The notes under the pieces were generated by a model. The model saw only the letters and a list, made by a program, of their open reading frames with translations, did no database searches and was not told the origin of the DNA. A stretch of 53,117 bases of DNA, taken from assembly GCA_036675505.1 (NCBI GenBank), contig JAKFEW010000114.1:1-53117 (forward strand), in the 5' to 3' direction. This DNA is from JAKFEW01 sp036675505. GTDB lineage: Bacteria > Cyanobacteriota > Sericytochromatia > S15B-MN24 > JAQBPE01. Positions 26,651-35,710 of this stretch are shown here, one piece after another (position 1 is the stretch's first letter; every line of letters starts with the position of its first letter). A program made the position numbers and the translations under genes.

Positions 26651-27205
26651 TCAGAAGCAGCCGTTGTCTGGCGTGAGCTGGAAGGCAGCGGGATGGTGGA
26701 AGTCCGGCTCGGCGGCGGGATGGGACAGGGCCCAGAAGGAGACCCGGCCACCCGGCTCGGCCACCACCGTCGCGACCGCGAGGCGCCAGGGCGCCGCCGC
26801 GAGGCCCAGGTCCGTCGTGTCGATGCGGACCGAAACGTCAAAGCTCGCCGGACCGCTCGAAACCGAGAAGGGGAGGGCCTCGAAGGCGGCCTCCTCCGTC
26901 ATTCCGGCGCGGTAGGCCTCGAAACGATAGACGTTCCAGTGGCCTGCCGGAGCGAGGTTGAACTCCCAGTATCCAGGGCGTTCCGGGCTGGCGAGGAAGA
27001 ACTCGAAGCAGGTCGCCTCCCAGAGCGCGCGCCGCCGTTCAGGGCGCGCGGCCGGACCGGGCAGCGCGAGCGCGCCGGTCGGATCTTCGAGCCGCCAGGC
27101 CAGCTGGAGGACCGCCCCCGACCGCGCCGCCGAGCCCGCGACCCGCACGCCGTCCGGCGCGGGCAGCCCCGGGTATGGCGCGAGGACGAAGTCGACGGCC
27201 GTCAC
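26651..27205 (-). CDS. DOMON-like domain protein
   Basis: The 184-residue product starts with GTG overlapping the kinase stop (GTGA). It has the pattern of the DOMON-like family: RREALWEATCFEFFL-type text (here RRRALWEATCFEFFLASPERPGYWEFNLAPAGHWNVY) followed by beta-strands ending in SFWALSHPAAEPDFHHPAAF. DOMON-like folds bind haem or sugars. The family is frequent in Cyanobacteria next to a phosphotransferase gene, as here. The biochemical role is not known. Confidence 0.8.
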   Translation of the reverse strand: MTAVDFVLAPYPGLPAPDGVRVAGSAARSGAVLQLAWRLEDPTGALALPGPAARPERRRALWEATCFEFFLASPERPGYWEFNLAPAGHWNVYRFEAYRAGMTEEAAFEALPFSVSSGPASFDVSVRIDTTDLGLAAAPWRLAVATVVAEPGGRVSFWALSHPAAEPDFHHPAAFQLTPDNGCF

Positions 27206-28314
27206 CGCAGGGCCTGGACGATGCCCCGCAGCTCGTCGAAGCATTCGTCGATGCTCTGCGCGAGCCTGAACTGGACGAGCGCGCGGGCCAGGTTCTGGCC
27301 GCGCCGGGCGACGTTGAAGTAAGCGTCGCCCGCGAGGTGATCCGTGTAGAACCGCAGCCCGAGCTCGAACGCGATGAGCCGGGCCGCGGCGGGCAGGAAC
27401 TCGAAATCGGCCTCGTCGAAGAAGCCGCGGGCGACCGCCAGGTAGCCCTCCAGCACGGCCTTGCCGAGCACGGGGTCGAACCGCACGTCCTGCCAGCGCT
27501 CCGTCTCCTCGCCGGCCGGGTTGCACGACGACCGCAAGCAGTCGCCGATGTCGTACTGCACCAGGCCGGGCTTGACCGTATCCCAGTCGATCAAGGCGAT
27601 CGCCTGTCCCGTGACGTCGTCGAACAGGATGTTGTTGACCTTGGGATCGCCATGGATCGGGCGGAGGCGCAGGACGCCCTGCGCGCGAGCCTGCTCGAGG
27701 ACCGGCACCCAGTCCCTGTGTGCCGCGACGAAGCGGGCGCACCAGGCTTCCTCGGCAGAAAGCGAGCGCTCGGCGGAACGGGACACGTCGTCATAGTGCG
27801 CGAGGTAGGCCGGGGCGATGTGGAAGCCCGGCAGGGTGTCCGCCAGCGCCTCCACCGGAAGATCGCTGAGCAGCGAATGGAACATGCCGAGGGCGTAGCC
27901 GACCTCGCGGGCCAGCGCCGGCTCCCGAACCGCCTCGTGCGTCCGCGAACGCCCGATGAACTGCAGGGCGCGCCAGTACGCCCCATCGCTCGCCCGCCAG
28001 TGATCGGCACCGTCGTTGGTCGGCAGCACGTGCGGAAACTCCCACCGCCGCCCGCTCGCGGGGTCGGCGTGCGTGGCTCGCCGGGCGAGATGCCGCGAGA
28101 TCAGGCGGATGTTCCGCATCACCAGGTCGGGTTGCTGGAACACCTTCGTGTTGAGCCGCTGCAAGACGAGTGGCTCCCCGTCTTCGGGCGTCACGAGGTA
28201 GGTCTTGTTGATGTTCCCGTTGCCGAACTCCCGGATCACGGCGCGCCGCCCGGGGGGAAGGAACTGGGCAGCGATGTCGTGCAGGGGATCGATGCGCTGG
28301 GAAACCAAAGTCAC
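27202..28314 (-). CDS. NahK-like sugar kinase (APH fold)
   Basis: The 370-residue protein has the aminoglycoside-phosphotransferase fold with the catalytic loop IHGDPKVNNILFD and the metal-binding IDWDTVKPG. Its N-terminus (FGNGNINKTYLV; LQRLNTKVFQQPDLVMRNI) and middle part (GMFHSLLSDLP...TLPGFH) match N-acetylhexosamine 1-kinase NahK rather than antibiotic kinases. It may therefore phosphorylate a hexosamine at C1. The GTG at 28314 after AGGAAGAG was chosen over a longer ATG frame starting at 28386. It is coupled to the DOMON-like gene. Confidence 0.82.
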   Translation of the reverse strand: MTLVSQRIDPLHDIAAQFLPPGRRAVIREFGNGNINKTYLVTPEDGEPLVLQRLNTKVFQQPDLVMRNIRLISRHLARRATHADPASGRRWEFPHVLPTNDGADHWRASDGAYWRALQFIGRSRTHEAVREPALAREVGYALGMFHSLLSDLPVEALADTLPGFHIAPAYLAHYDDVSRSAERSLSAEEAWCARFVAAHRDWVPVLEQARAQGVLRLRPIHGDPKVNNILFDDVTGQAIALIDWDTVKPGLVQYDIGDCLRSSCNPAGEETERWQDVRFDPVLGKAVLEGYLAVARGFFDEADFEFLPAAARLIAFELGLRFYTDHLAGDAYFNVARRGQNLARALVQFRLAQSIDECFDELRGIVQALR

Positions 28315-28400
28315 GGGCTCTTCCTGGCAGTTCGGGAAGTAGGAATGATACTCTGGCCGGGCGTTGCGCCGCAACATCAACGCCAAAGTCGCACCTGGCC

Positions 28401-28409
28401 TGCTAGAAT
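28401..28409 (+). promoter_or_regulatory. Extended -10 promoter element
   Basis: TGC-TAGAAT (28401-28409) is an extended -10 in the gap between the divergent kinase and the exported protein at 28444. A convincing -35 is lacking, as is usual with an extended -10. Confidence 0.5.
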
Positions 28410-28443
28410 GGGCGGCTCCCAGTAGCAGAAGGAATACCTACCC

Positions 28444-28884
28444 ATGAATAACGCCCAGCGCCTGGTGTACGGCACCAGCCTCGCGATGATCATCCTGACC
28501 CAGGGCTTCACCTGCTCGACGGCGTCGATCGCCGGGGCTGAGCTGTCGCGCACGACCAAGGACAACGTGGCCGTCGCTCCCACGACGTCCTTCAAGACCG
28601 ACGACCACGAACTCCACTGCACGGCGGTGGTCAACAACGCGCCCGACGACACCAAGATCCGCGCCCGCTGGATCGCCGTCAAGGCCGGCGAAGTGCCCCC
28701 CAACACGCAGATCATCGAGAGCACCCTCGAAACCAAGGGCGCCGACCACGTCGATTTCAAGATGTCGCTGGATAAGGACCTGCCGCCCGGCGATTACAAG
28801 GTCGAGCTGACCCTGAACCCCGAGGAGGGCAAGGAGCAGCCCGCCACCAAGACTGTCGAATTCAAGGTCGCCGCCGCCGAGTAA
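28444..28884 (+). CDS. Exported protein of unknown function
   Basis: The 146-residue protein has a hydrophobic N-terminal segment (VYGTSLAMIILTQGFTC). It could be a signal peptide, possibly lipoprotein-like with Cys24. A beta-rich domain follows, with DDHELHCTAVVNNAPDDTKIRARWIAV and the closing PPGDYKVELTLNP, which resembles an Ig-like or carbohydrate-binding sandwich. No family is recognised. It is monocistronic, between an extended -10 promoter and a strong terminator. Confidence 0.75.
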   Translation: MNNAQRLVYGTSLAMIILTQGFTCSTASIAGAELSRTTKDNVAVAPTTSFKTDDHELHCTAVVNNAPDDTKIRARWIAVKAGEVPPNTQIIESTLETKGADHVDFKMSLDKDLPPGDYKVELTLNPEEGKEQPATKTVEFKVAAAE

Positions 28885-28903
28885 ACGCATCTCGCGGTGC
28901 ACC

Positions 28904-28932
28904 AGCCGGCCCCAGGGGGGCCGGCTTTTTTT
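28904..28932 (+). terminator. Intrinsic terminator
   Basis: AGCCGGCCCC and GGGGCCGGCT pair around an AGG loop, followed by a run of seven T (28926-28932). It ends the transcript of the gene at 28444. Confidence 0.93.
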
Positions 28933-28948
28933 GTCGCCGCAGTGCGTT

Positions 28949-28978
28949 GTTAACCGGCCCTTGAACTCGTCTTGACGA
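28949..28978 (+). promoter_or_regulatory. Three 11-bp phased direct repeats
   Basis: GTTAACCG (28949), CTTGAACT (28960) and CTTGACGA (28971) start exactly 11 bp apart. They lie 80-110 bases ahead of the start at 29058 and just after the preceding terminator, so they belong to that gene's promoter. Confidence 0.5.
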
Positions 28979-29057
28979 AGTCGCCAGCGGTTGTCGTCGG
29001 TCTGTCGCCGCCGCCGTGCGATGCTGGGCGAGTGGCTCCGTCGTCTGGAGGTGGTGA

Positions 29058-29600
29058 ATGCAGCCCGTATCGATGCGCGTCTCCCCGCTCGGAACCTGGC
29101 AGAACCTGCGGGCCAGGACCCGGCCGAACGCCGGTGCCACGGCGGTCCCGCTCGCCCGACCGGCGGCGATCGCCCCCAAGCCCCGTCCCGTAGGGCCGCT
29201 CGACGGCTTCAAGCTCAAGGCGGGCAGCACGTTCGCGATCGCCCCCGGCACCACCGTGCGCGGCTACCCGGTCACGGGCACCGCGCGCGTCGTCTCCGTC
29301 GACGGCAAACACGTCGAGATGCGCGTGCAGGGCACCGCCGGCGGGATCGTCGGCTTCGACGTGCGCTTCCGCGCGGCGACGCAGGCCGATGGCACGCTCA
29401 AGCTCACGGCCGACCTCAAGGACGCCAACGGTGGCCCCGCGCGGTCCCTGCTCGCCCAGCAGGCCCGCATCGTCCAGGCCACCCCTGGCGACCTCAGGCT
29501 GCGCGCCGCCGACGGCAAGAACGCGCGCCTGGTGGCCGCGGGCCAGGGGCTGCGCATCCAGGTCGAGGACCTGAACCTCAACCTGGTCCGGACCGCCTAG
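29058..29600 (+). CDS. Unknown protein, member of a two-copy family in this window
   Basis: The 180-residue protein has an Arg/Pro/Ala-rich N-terminus without a clear signal peptide. A beta-rich domain from about residue 48 follows: GFKLKAGSTFAIAPGTTVRG, then TARVVSVDGKHVEMRVQ, and a closing DLRLRAADGKNARLVAAG. The protein encoded at 52612-53117 has the same order of segments (LRPGVTLCLAPGTRIKGFKV, LRSVDARSLEADVQV, PVSLRSDGRGGLVAHG), about 40% identical over the first 39 positions. No named family is recognised. It converges on the desaturase with the stop codons adjacent. Confidence 0.7.
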   Translation: MQPVSMRVSPLGTWQNLRARTRPNAGATAVPLARPAAIAPKPRPVGPLDGFKLKAGSTFAIAPGTTVRGYPVTGTARVVSVDGKHVEMRVQGTAGGIVGFDVRFRAATQADGTLKLTADLKDANGGPARSLLAQQARIVQATPGDLRLRAADGKNARLVAAGQGLRIQVEDLNLNLVRTA

Positions 29601-30449
29601 TCACCAGGCCACCTGCCGGGCGAGGCCCAGCCGCTCGAGGAGCCAGATCACGGCCGCCGTGACGTCGGGCTCGCGCCACGACAAGCCGTGGCGGGCGCGC
29701 CGCGGATCGGCATGGTGGTGGTTGTGGTAGCTTTCGCCGAGCGTCAGCAGCGCGAGCCAGCCCACGTTGCGGCTGTCGTCGCGGGTCTCGCGCGACCGGT
29801 AGCCGAAGCGGGGCAGGTGGCAGATCGAGTTGACCGCGTAGATCGCGTGCATGTTGACGACGAGCGGGACGTACAAGCCCCACAGGAGGCCAGCCGGGCC
29901 AAACGCCAGGTAAACGACAGCGGCGAAAGCGGCGTGGGTCGCCAGGTAGGGCAGGGTCGGCTCGAGCCAGCGGCAGACGCGCTCCTGGCGGACGTCGGCC
30001 GTGAGCGCACGCAGTTCGTCCCGGTAAGAAGGGTTGAGCCGCAAGGCCCAGCCGATGTGCGCCTGGAAGGCACCCAGGCGCGGCGTGTGCGGATCGCCCG
30101 CGACGTCGGTCGCCGCATGGTGCCTTCGATGCATCCCGACCCAGAAGAGCGGGTCGCCGGCGAGGCCCACCGCCGCGCCGAGCGCGAAGAACACCCGCAA
30201 CGGCGCGGCCAACACGAGCCCCTTGTGGGCGAGGCAGCGGTGCATGTACAACGTGACCGCGAGCCCGATCCAGAGGTAGACGAAGACCATCAGCGCCGCG
30301 AACCGCGCTTCGAAAGGATACAGCAACGCGGCGAGCGCGAGCGCATGGAGACCGGCGGCAACGGCCGTGATGGCGAGGTTCAGCGGAGCAGCCGCGAGCC
30401 GCTCACCCAGTGGACGTGGCTCCGAGGCGTCGGTGACCTGGGTGGACAT
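29601..30449 (-). CDS. Acyl-CoA/acyl-lipid fatty acid desaturase
   Basis: From the ATG at 30449 the protein has 282 residues. It has the three His boxes that bind the di-iron site of membrane desaturases: HRCLAHK, HRRHHA and HNHHHA. It has four or so membrane helices and ends in WLLERLGLARQVAW. The layout fits delta-9-type desaturases that introduce the first double bond into membrane acyl chains, as in Cyanobacteria and Actinobacteria. Upstream non-ATG starts (GTG, TTG) cannot be excluded. Regulation is not visible. Confidence 0.92.
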   Translation of the reverse strand: MSTQVTDASEPRPLGERLAAAPLNLAITAVAAGLHALALAALLYPFEARFAALMVFVYLWIGLAVTLYMHRCLAHKGLVLAAPLRVFFALGAAVGLAGDPLFWVGMHRRHHAATDVAGDPHTPRLGAFQAHIGWALRLNPSYRDELRALTADVRQERVCRWLEPTLPYLATHAAFAAVVYLAFGPAGLLWGLYVPLVVNMHAIYAVNSICHLPRFGYRSRETRDDSRNVGWLALLTLGESYHNHHHADPRRARHGLSWREPDVTAAVIWLLERLGLARQVAW

Positions 30450-30540
30450 GACGTTCAGGTCGACCTCGTGCACGGATTCGGTGCCGGTCAAAGGGTGACT
30501 ATCCCGCTATACCCCAGCGCGATCCGGGTAAACTGGGGCT

Positions 30541-31479
30541 GTGATTCCGATTCCCCTGGAGACCATCGCCCGAACGCTGGCGTTGTTCGCCCCTTTCGAG
30601 CCCGACCCGACCCGCGCCCTGCTGGCGCCGGGCCCAGGTGCCGCCCATGCGGCGACGCGCCTCCGCCTCGCCAACGCCCCCGGCTGGCGCCTGACGCCGC
30701 ACGCGGCCAACGGCGCGACCATCGTCTATGGGCACGGCGCGGGCTCCGAGAAGCTGCTGCCGAACGTCCCGCTCTTCGAGGCCTGGCTGGCGGCCGGCTA
30801 CACCGTCTTCACGTACGCGCTGCCGGGCTACGACGATCACCCGGAGGCGCTCGCCACCGACACCGCGCTCCGCTGCGTGCGGGACGTGCTCGAGGCCGTG
30901 CGCACGCAGCCGGGCGTCGACGGCGACCGCATCGGCTACTTCGGGATCAGCCTGGGGGCGGCGCTCATCCTCCGCGTCGCGTCGGAGGTCCCGTGGCTCG
31001 GCGCGATGGTCCTCTTCGGCACGCCGCTGCGGATGCCCGCGGGCGAGCGCGAGCGCTGGCGCGAGTTCTTCGGGACGTTCCACCCGGCCAGCGCGCCCGT
31101 GCTGGGTGACGCTCCTTCTGGGCGTTGCGCGGCCTGCTTCCTCGATCCGGTCCGCTTCGAGGACGGCGCGGCGCTCATCGTTTACCACCCGCCCTTCTCG
31201 CGCCGCATCGACGCGATCCTCGCCGATCTCGCCCCGCTCGCGGCCGCGGCCGCGCTGCCGCCGATCCCCACCCGCTTCATCCAGGGCGAATGGGACGCGC
31301 TGGTGCCGCCCGAGACCACGACGCAGATCCAGGCCGCGATCACCGGGCCCTCCGAGATCGCCTGGTTCCCGCGCCGCAACCACACCACGCTCCTCTATGA
31401 TCGCGACGCCGCGGCCTCATCGCTCGCGTGGTTCGACCGGCACCTGCAGGGCAGCGGCGAGCACGCGGCAGTATTATGA
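30541..31479 (+). CDS. Alpha/beta hydrolase, first gene of an ABC exporter operon
   Basis: The 312-residue protein starts with GTG and has an alpha/beta hydrolase core: YGHGAGSEK near the oxyanion hole, nucleophile elbow FGISLGAAL, acid in GEWDALVPP and His in RRNHTTLL. It belongs to the dienelactone-hydrolase/BAAT-like group with uncertain substrates. Its stop overlaps the first ABC gene (ATGA), so the three genes are translated together. The hydrolase may act on the exported compound; that is inferred from the operon. Confidence 0.87.
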   Translation: MIPIPLETIARTLALFAPFEPDPTRALLAPGPGAAHAATRLRLANAPGWRLTPHAANGATIVYGHGAGSEKLLPNVPLFEAWLAAGYTVFTYALPGYDDHPEALATDTALRCVRDVLEAVRTQPGVDGDRIGYFGISLGAALILRVASEVPWLGAMVLFGTPLRMPAGERERWREFFGTFHPASAPVLGDAPSGRCAACFLDPVRFEDGAALIVYHPPFSRRIDAILADLAPLAAAAALPPIPTRFIQGEWDALVPPETTTQIQAAITGPSEIAWFPRRNHTTLLYDRDAAASSLAWFDRHLQGSGEHAAVL

Positions 31480-33239
31480 CCGGCAAGGTGGGCCTGCGCG
31501 CGCTGCGGCGACCGCTCGCCTACCTGCGACACCACCGGCTCGCGGCGGCAGGCGCGCTGGTGTCGGTCCTGCTGGTGCTGGGCGCGAACCTCGCGGTGCC
31601 GCTCTTCGTGCGCACCGCGATCGACGACGGGGTCGGGCACCGCGACCTGGCCGCCCTGCTGGGGGCCGTGGCGTGCCTGGTCGGCGCCGCGGCGATCCGC
31701 GGGGTCTTCGGCTTCCTGCAGGTCTACCTGGCCGAGCGCACGAGCCAGGGCGTGGCGTACCGGCTGCGGGAAGACCTGTTCACCAAGATCCAACGGCTCA
31801 GCTTCAGCTACTACGACCAGGCCGAGACGGGCCAGCTGCTCACGCGCCTGACGAACGACGTCGACCAGGTGCGCGGCTTCATCGGCCACGGCCTGACCCA
31901 GATCGTGCAGTCGGCGGTGATGCTGGTTTTGAGCGCCACCGCCCTCCTGCTGCTCGAATGGCGGCTCGCGCTGCTGGTCTTCCTCACGGTCGTGCCGATC
32001 GTCATCGTGCTCGGCCGGTTCACCCGCGCGATCGGGCCGATCTTCGGCCAGCTGCAGCAGCACCTCGGCCGCATGAACAGCGTGCTCCGCGAGACGCTCT
32101 ACGGCGTGCGGATGGTGCGCGCGTTCGGGCGCCAGGCCCACGAGGCCGGGCGCTACGAGGCCGTGAACGCCGCGCTGCTCGACCAGTCGATCGCGGCGAC
32201 GCGCGCGGGCGCCAACACCTTTCCGATGGTGATGTTGTGCGCCAACCTCGGCACCCTCGTGATCGTGGGCTTCGGCGGCTTCGAGGTGATGACCGGGCGG
32301 CTGACGATCGGCACGTTGCTGGCCTTCACGAGCTACCTCGGCTTCTTGATCCAGCCGCTGATGACGCTCGGCTTCGCGGTCATGATCATCGCGCGCGCCG
32401 GCGTGTCGGCGACCCGCATCGGCGAGCTCTTCGACGCGCCGCTCGACGTCGTCGATCGCCCAGGCGCCGTGCCGCTGCCCGCGATCGCCGGCGACATCGC
32501 GTTCGCGGGCGTCTCCTTCCGCTACCCCGGCGCCGAGCGCGACGTGCTCACGGACGTCTCGTTCACCGTCGCGGCCGGCGAAACGGTGGCGATCGTCGGG
32601 ATGACGGGCTCCGGCAAGAGCTCGCTGGTCCACCTCCTGCCGCGCTTCTACGACGTGACCGCGGGGCAGGTGCGCATCGACGGCCACGACGTGCGTGACG
32701 TGACGCTCGCGTCGCTGCGCGGGCAGCTCGCGATCGTGCTGCAGGAGCCCCTGCTCTTCGCAGGGTCCATCGCCGCCAACATCGCCTACGGCGAGCCCGG
32801 CGCCACGCGCGCCGCCGTCGAGGCCGCGGCGCGGGCGGCGATGGCCGACGGCTTCATCCGCGCGCTGCCGGACGGCTACGACACCGTGATCGGCGAGCGC
32901 GGCGTCGGCCTCTCGGGCGGCCAGCGGCAACGCCTCGCGATCGCCCGCGCCCTGCTGATCGACCCGCGGCTGATCATCCTCGACGACAGCACCTCGGCCG
33001 TCGACGCCGAGACGGAGGCCGCGATCCAGCTGTCGCTGGACCGCCTGATGCGCGAGTCCGGCCGCACCTGCCTCGTGATCGCGCACCGCTTCAGCACCGT
33101 GCGCGACGCCGACCGCATCCTGGTCCTGGACCAGGGCCGCCTGGTGGCGCAGGGCCGCCACGACGCGCTCATGCGCACGAGCCCGGTCTACCAGGACATC
33201 CTGGGCACGCAGTTCGCCGCGGCGGGGCGGGCGCCATGA
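31476..33239 (+). CDS. ABC exporter half-transporter, subunit with degenerate Walker B
   Basis: The 587-residue protein has six membrane helices in the first 320 or so residues (coupling region YYDQAETGQLLTRLTNDVDQVR). The nucleotide-binding domain has Walker A GMTGSGKSS, signature LSGGQRQR, and Walker B LIILDDSTSAVD. The catalytic Glu after Walker B is replaced by Asp, as in the partner with the degenerate site in heterodimeric exporters (TM287/288, BmrCD type). The start overlaps the hydrolase stop and the stop overlaps the next ABC gene. The substrate is unknown; drugs, lipids or peptides are typical. Confidence 0.94.
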   Translation: MTGKVGLRALRRPLAYLRHHRLAAAGALVSVLLVLGANLAVPLFVRTAIDDGVGHRDLAALLGAVACLVGAAAIRGVFGFLQVYLAERTSQGVAYRLREDLFTKIQRLSFSYYDQAETGQLLTRLTNDVDQVRGFIGHGLTQIVQSAVMLVLSATALLLLEWRLALLVFLTVVPIVIVLGRFTRAIGPIFGQLQQHLGRMNSVLRETLYGVRMVRAFGRQAHEAGRYEAVNAALLDQSIAATRAGANTFPMVMLCANLGTLVIVGFGGFEVMTGRLTIGTLLAFTSYLGFLIQPLMTLGFAVMIIARAGVSATRIGELFDAPLDVVDRPGAVPLPAIAGDIAFAGVSFRYPGAERDVLTDVSFTVAAGETVAIVGMTGSGKSSLVHLLPRFYDVTAGQVRIDGHDVRDVTLASLRGQLAIVLQEPLLFAGSIAANIAYGEPGATRAAVEAAARAAMADGFIRALPDGYDTVIGERGVGLSGGQRQRLAIARALLIDPRLIILDDSTSAVDAETEAAIQLSLDRLMRESGRTCLVIAHRFSTVRDADRILVLDQGRLVAQGRHDALMRTSPVYQDILGTQFAAAGRAP

Positions 33240-35044
33240 TCGGCGGCGTGGCGGGCATCTTGCAGGGCGTCGACGAGGCACCTGCGCGGCGCGGGGCCAC
33301 CGCCCGGCGGCTGCTCGGCGAGCTGCGGCCGTACACGCGCCGGTTCCTGGCGGCGGGCGCGCTGATCCTGGTGGTCGCGACGTCGCAGGCGCTCGGGCCG
33401 TGGCTCGTGAGCCAGGCGATCGACGTCTACATCGCCCGCCACGACGGGGGCGGCCTGGCGCTCACGCTGGCCGCGATGCTGGCGGTGTACGTCGCGGGCG
33501 CGCTGGCCCAACGCGCCCAGGTCTACCTGATCGGCACCACCGGCCAAAAGGTGCTGTTCGCGCTGCGCCAGCGGCTGTTCAGCCGATTCCAGGCGCTGCC
33601 GATCGGCTACTTCGACCAGCGTCCCGTCGGCGACCTGATGAGCCGCGTCAGCAACGACGTCGACACGCTGAACCAGCTATTGTCGCAGGGCCTCACCCAG
33701 TCGATCGGCGCGGTCTTGAGCGTGGCCGGCATCCTCGTCGCGATGCTCGTGCTGAACGTCCAGCTCGCGCTGGTCGCGTTCCTGACGCTGCCGGTGATGG
33801 GCCTCGCGATCTGGCTGCTGGCCCGCCGCGCGCGCGCGGTCTACCGCGACGCGCGCCGCACGACCGGCGCCGTGATGGCCGGGCTGCAGGAGGAGATCGG
33901 CGGCGTGCGCGAGGCCCAGGCCTTCAACCGCACGGAGGAGAACGTGGTGCGCTTCCGCGAGCGGAACGCCGCCAACCGCGACGCCAGCATCCGCGCCGCG
34001 GCCGTGACCTCGGCCTTCGCGCCCGCGATCGACGTGCTGAGCACGCTGGCGACGGCCGCGGTGATCGGGACCGGCGCGTGGCTGGTGGTGCAGGGCTCGC
34101 TCACGCTCGGGCTGCTCGCCGCGTTCATGCTCTACATCAACCAGTTCTTCTGGCCGATCCAGCTCGTCGCGCAGGTCGCAGCCCAGCTGCAGGCGGCGCT
34201 GGCCGGCGCGGAGCGCATCTACGCGATCCTCGACGAGCCGGCCGAGGTCGACGCCGGCCTGGCCGCGCCCCCGGCCGGGGCGGGGCGGGTGGAGTACCGC
34301 GACGTCGGCTTCGGCTACGTGCCCGGCCGGCCGGTGCTGAGCGGCATCAGCTTCGTGGCCGAGCCCGGCCAGACGATCGCGATCGTGGGCCCGACCGGCG
34401 CCGGCAAGACCTCGCTCGCCAACTTGCTGCCGCGCTTCTACGACGTCGACGCGGGCGCCGTGCTGGTCGACGGCCTGGACGTGCGCGAGATGCCGCGCCA
34501 GGCCCTGCGCGCGCGCATCGCCGTGGTGTCGCAGGAGCCGTTCCTGTTCGGCGGCACGGTGGCGGAGAACCTGGCCTACGGGCGGCCGGCGGCCCGGCGC
34601 GAGGAGATCGAGGCGACCGCGCGGGCGATCGGCGCGCACGATTTCATCCAGGCCCTGCCGCAAGGCTACGACACGCCGCTCGGCGAGGGCGCGGGCAGGC
34701 TCGGCCATGGGCAGCGGCAGCTGCTCGCGATCGCCCGCGCGGTGCTGGCCGAACGCCCGCTGCTGGTGCTCGACGAGGCCACCAGCCACGTCGACGCGTC
34801 CACCGAGGCGCTGTTGCAGCGGGCCTTGCGCCAGGCGATGACCGGTCGGACGACGCTGGTGATCGCCCACCGGCTCAGCACCATCCGGCACGCGGACCTG
34901 ATCCTGGTCGTGGCGGATGGCCGCATCGTGGAGCGTGGCACGCATGACGCCCTCATCGCGGCCGACGGGCTCTACGCCCAGCTCCACCGCCACCATGAGG
35001 CCGCCTCCCAGGCGCCGGCCACGCCCGACCCGGGCGAGGGTTGA
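33236..35044 (+). CDS. ABC exporter half-transporter, subunit with degenerate signature
   Basis: The 602-residue partner of the preceding subunit has six helices, then an NBD with Walker A GPTGAGKTS and a canonical Walker B LLVLDEATSHVD. Its signature is changed to LGHGQRQ instead of LSGGQ. In the heterodimer this signature faces the Asp-type Walker B of the other subunit. One ATP site therefore carries both defects and the other is intact. The ATG overlaps the preceding stop. Confidence 0.94.
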   Translation: MIGGVAGILQGVDEAPARRGATARRLLGELRPYTRRFLAAGALILVVATSQALGPWLVSQAIDVYIARHDGGGLALTLAAMLAVYVAGALAQRAQVYLIGTTGQKVLFALRQRLFSRFQALPIGYFDQRPVGDLMSRVSNDVDTLNQLLSQGLTQSIGAVLSVAGILVAMLVLNVQLALVAFLTLPVMGLAIWLLARRARAVYRDARRTTGAVMAGLQEEIGGVREAQAFNRTEENVVRFRERNAANRDASIRAAAVTSAFAPAIDVLSTLATAAVIGTGAWLVVQGSLTLGLLAAFMLYINQFFWPIQLVAQVAAQLQAALAGAERIYAILDEPAEVDAGLAAPPAGAGRVEYRDVGFGYVPGRPVLSGISFVAEPGQTIAIVGPTGAGKTSLANLLPRFYDVDAGAVLVDGLDVREMPRQALRARIAVVSQEPFLFGGTVAENLAYGRPAARREEIEATARAIGAHDFIQALPQGYDTPLGEGAGRLGHGQRQLLAIARAVLAERPLLVLDEATSHVDASTEALLQRALRQAMTGRTTLVIAHRLSTIRHADLILVVADGRIVERGTHDALIAADGLYAQLHRHHEAASQAPATPDPGEG

Positions 35045-35132
35045 AGCGGACGCCAACCCGGGAAATAGAAGCCGCCGGCCCCATCGCCCCGCGCACCGCC
35101 CCACGGTGCGCCATCCCGTGCTGGAGGTGCCC

Positions 35133-35699
35133 TTGACCACGCCGACGCCGCCCGAACCGCCTCGCCGCCGCCCCCTCATGCTGCTCGCCGCCGCCCTGGC
35201 CCTGGCGGCGGTCATCGGCGTGCTGGTGCCCGACGGCCACGGCCGCTATGCCGACTCCCAAAGGCGCCAGGGCCTGACGAGCGGCCTCAAGGACCTCAGG
35301 CTGGCGCTCGAGAGCTACGCGACCGACCACAACGGCGACTATCCGGCGGTGGCCGGCTGGGCATCCACGCTGACGAAGGCGAAGAGCCACGGCCTGCCCG
35401 CTGGCCGCCTGCCGGCCAACCCGTGGGACCCGTCAGGCGGCCCGATCGCGATCGCCCGCGGCGCCTGGCCCGCCGCCTTGCCGCGCGCCGCCGCTGTGGC
35501 GGGCGGCGCCGCCATGCCGGCCATCGGCCAGGATCTCGGCCGCGGCCATTTCCCCGGCGAGGGGCTTGCGGATGCGCTCACCTACGGCACGATCCTCTAC
35601 GACTACGACCCGACGAGCCAGATCTATGTCCTCTATGCGATCGGGAAGGTGGGCGATCGGGCGACGGTGATCATGACGACCGGAAACGCGTCCTGTTGA
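35133..35699 (+). CDS. Pseudopilin-like membrane-anchored protein
   Basis: A TTG at 35133 behind GGAGGTG gives 188 residues. A Pro/Arg-rich start is followed by a hydrophobic helix (LMLLAAALALAAVIGVLVP). Then comes GLTSGLKDLRLALESYATDHNGDYPA, which resembles the region after the helix in GspG/PilE pseudopilins. The prepilin cleavage site (GFTLIE type) is missing, so processing by the usual peptidase is doubtful. The C-terminus resembles the ASQIYVLYAIGKVG-type ending of minor pilins. No other pilus genes lie nearby. Confidence 0.7.
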   Translation: MTTPTPPEPPRRRPLMLLAAALALAAVIGVLVPDGHGRYADSQRRQGLTSGLKDLRLALESYATDHNGDYPAVAGWASTLTKAKSHGLPAGRLPANPWDPSGGPIAIARGAWPAALPRAAAVAGGAAMPAIGQDLGRGHFPGEGLADALTYGTILYDYDPTSQIYVLYAIGKVGDRATVIMTTGNASC

Positions 35700-35710
35700 G
35701 CCGCCGGCGT

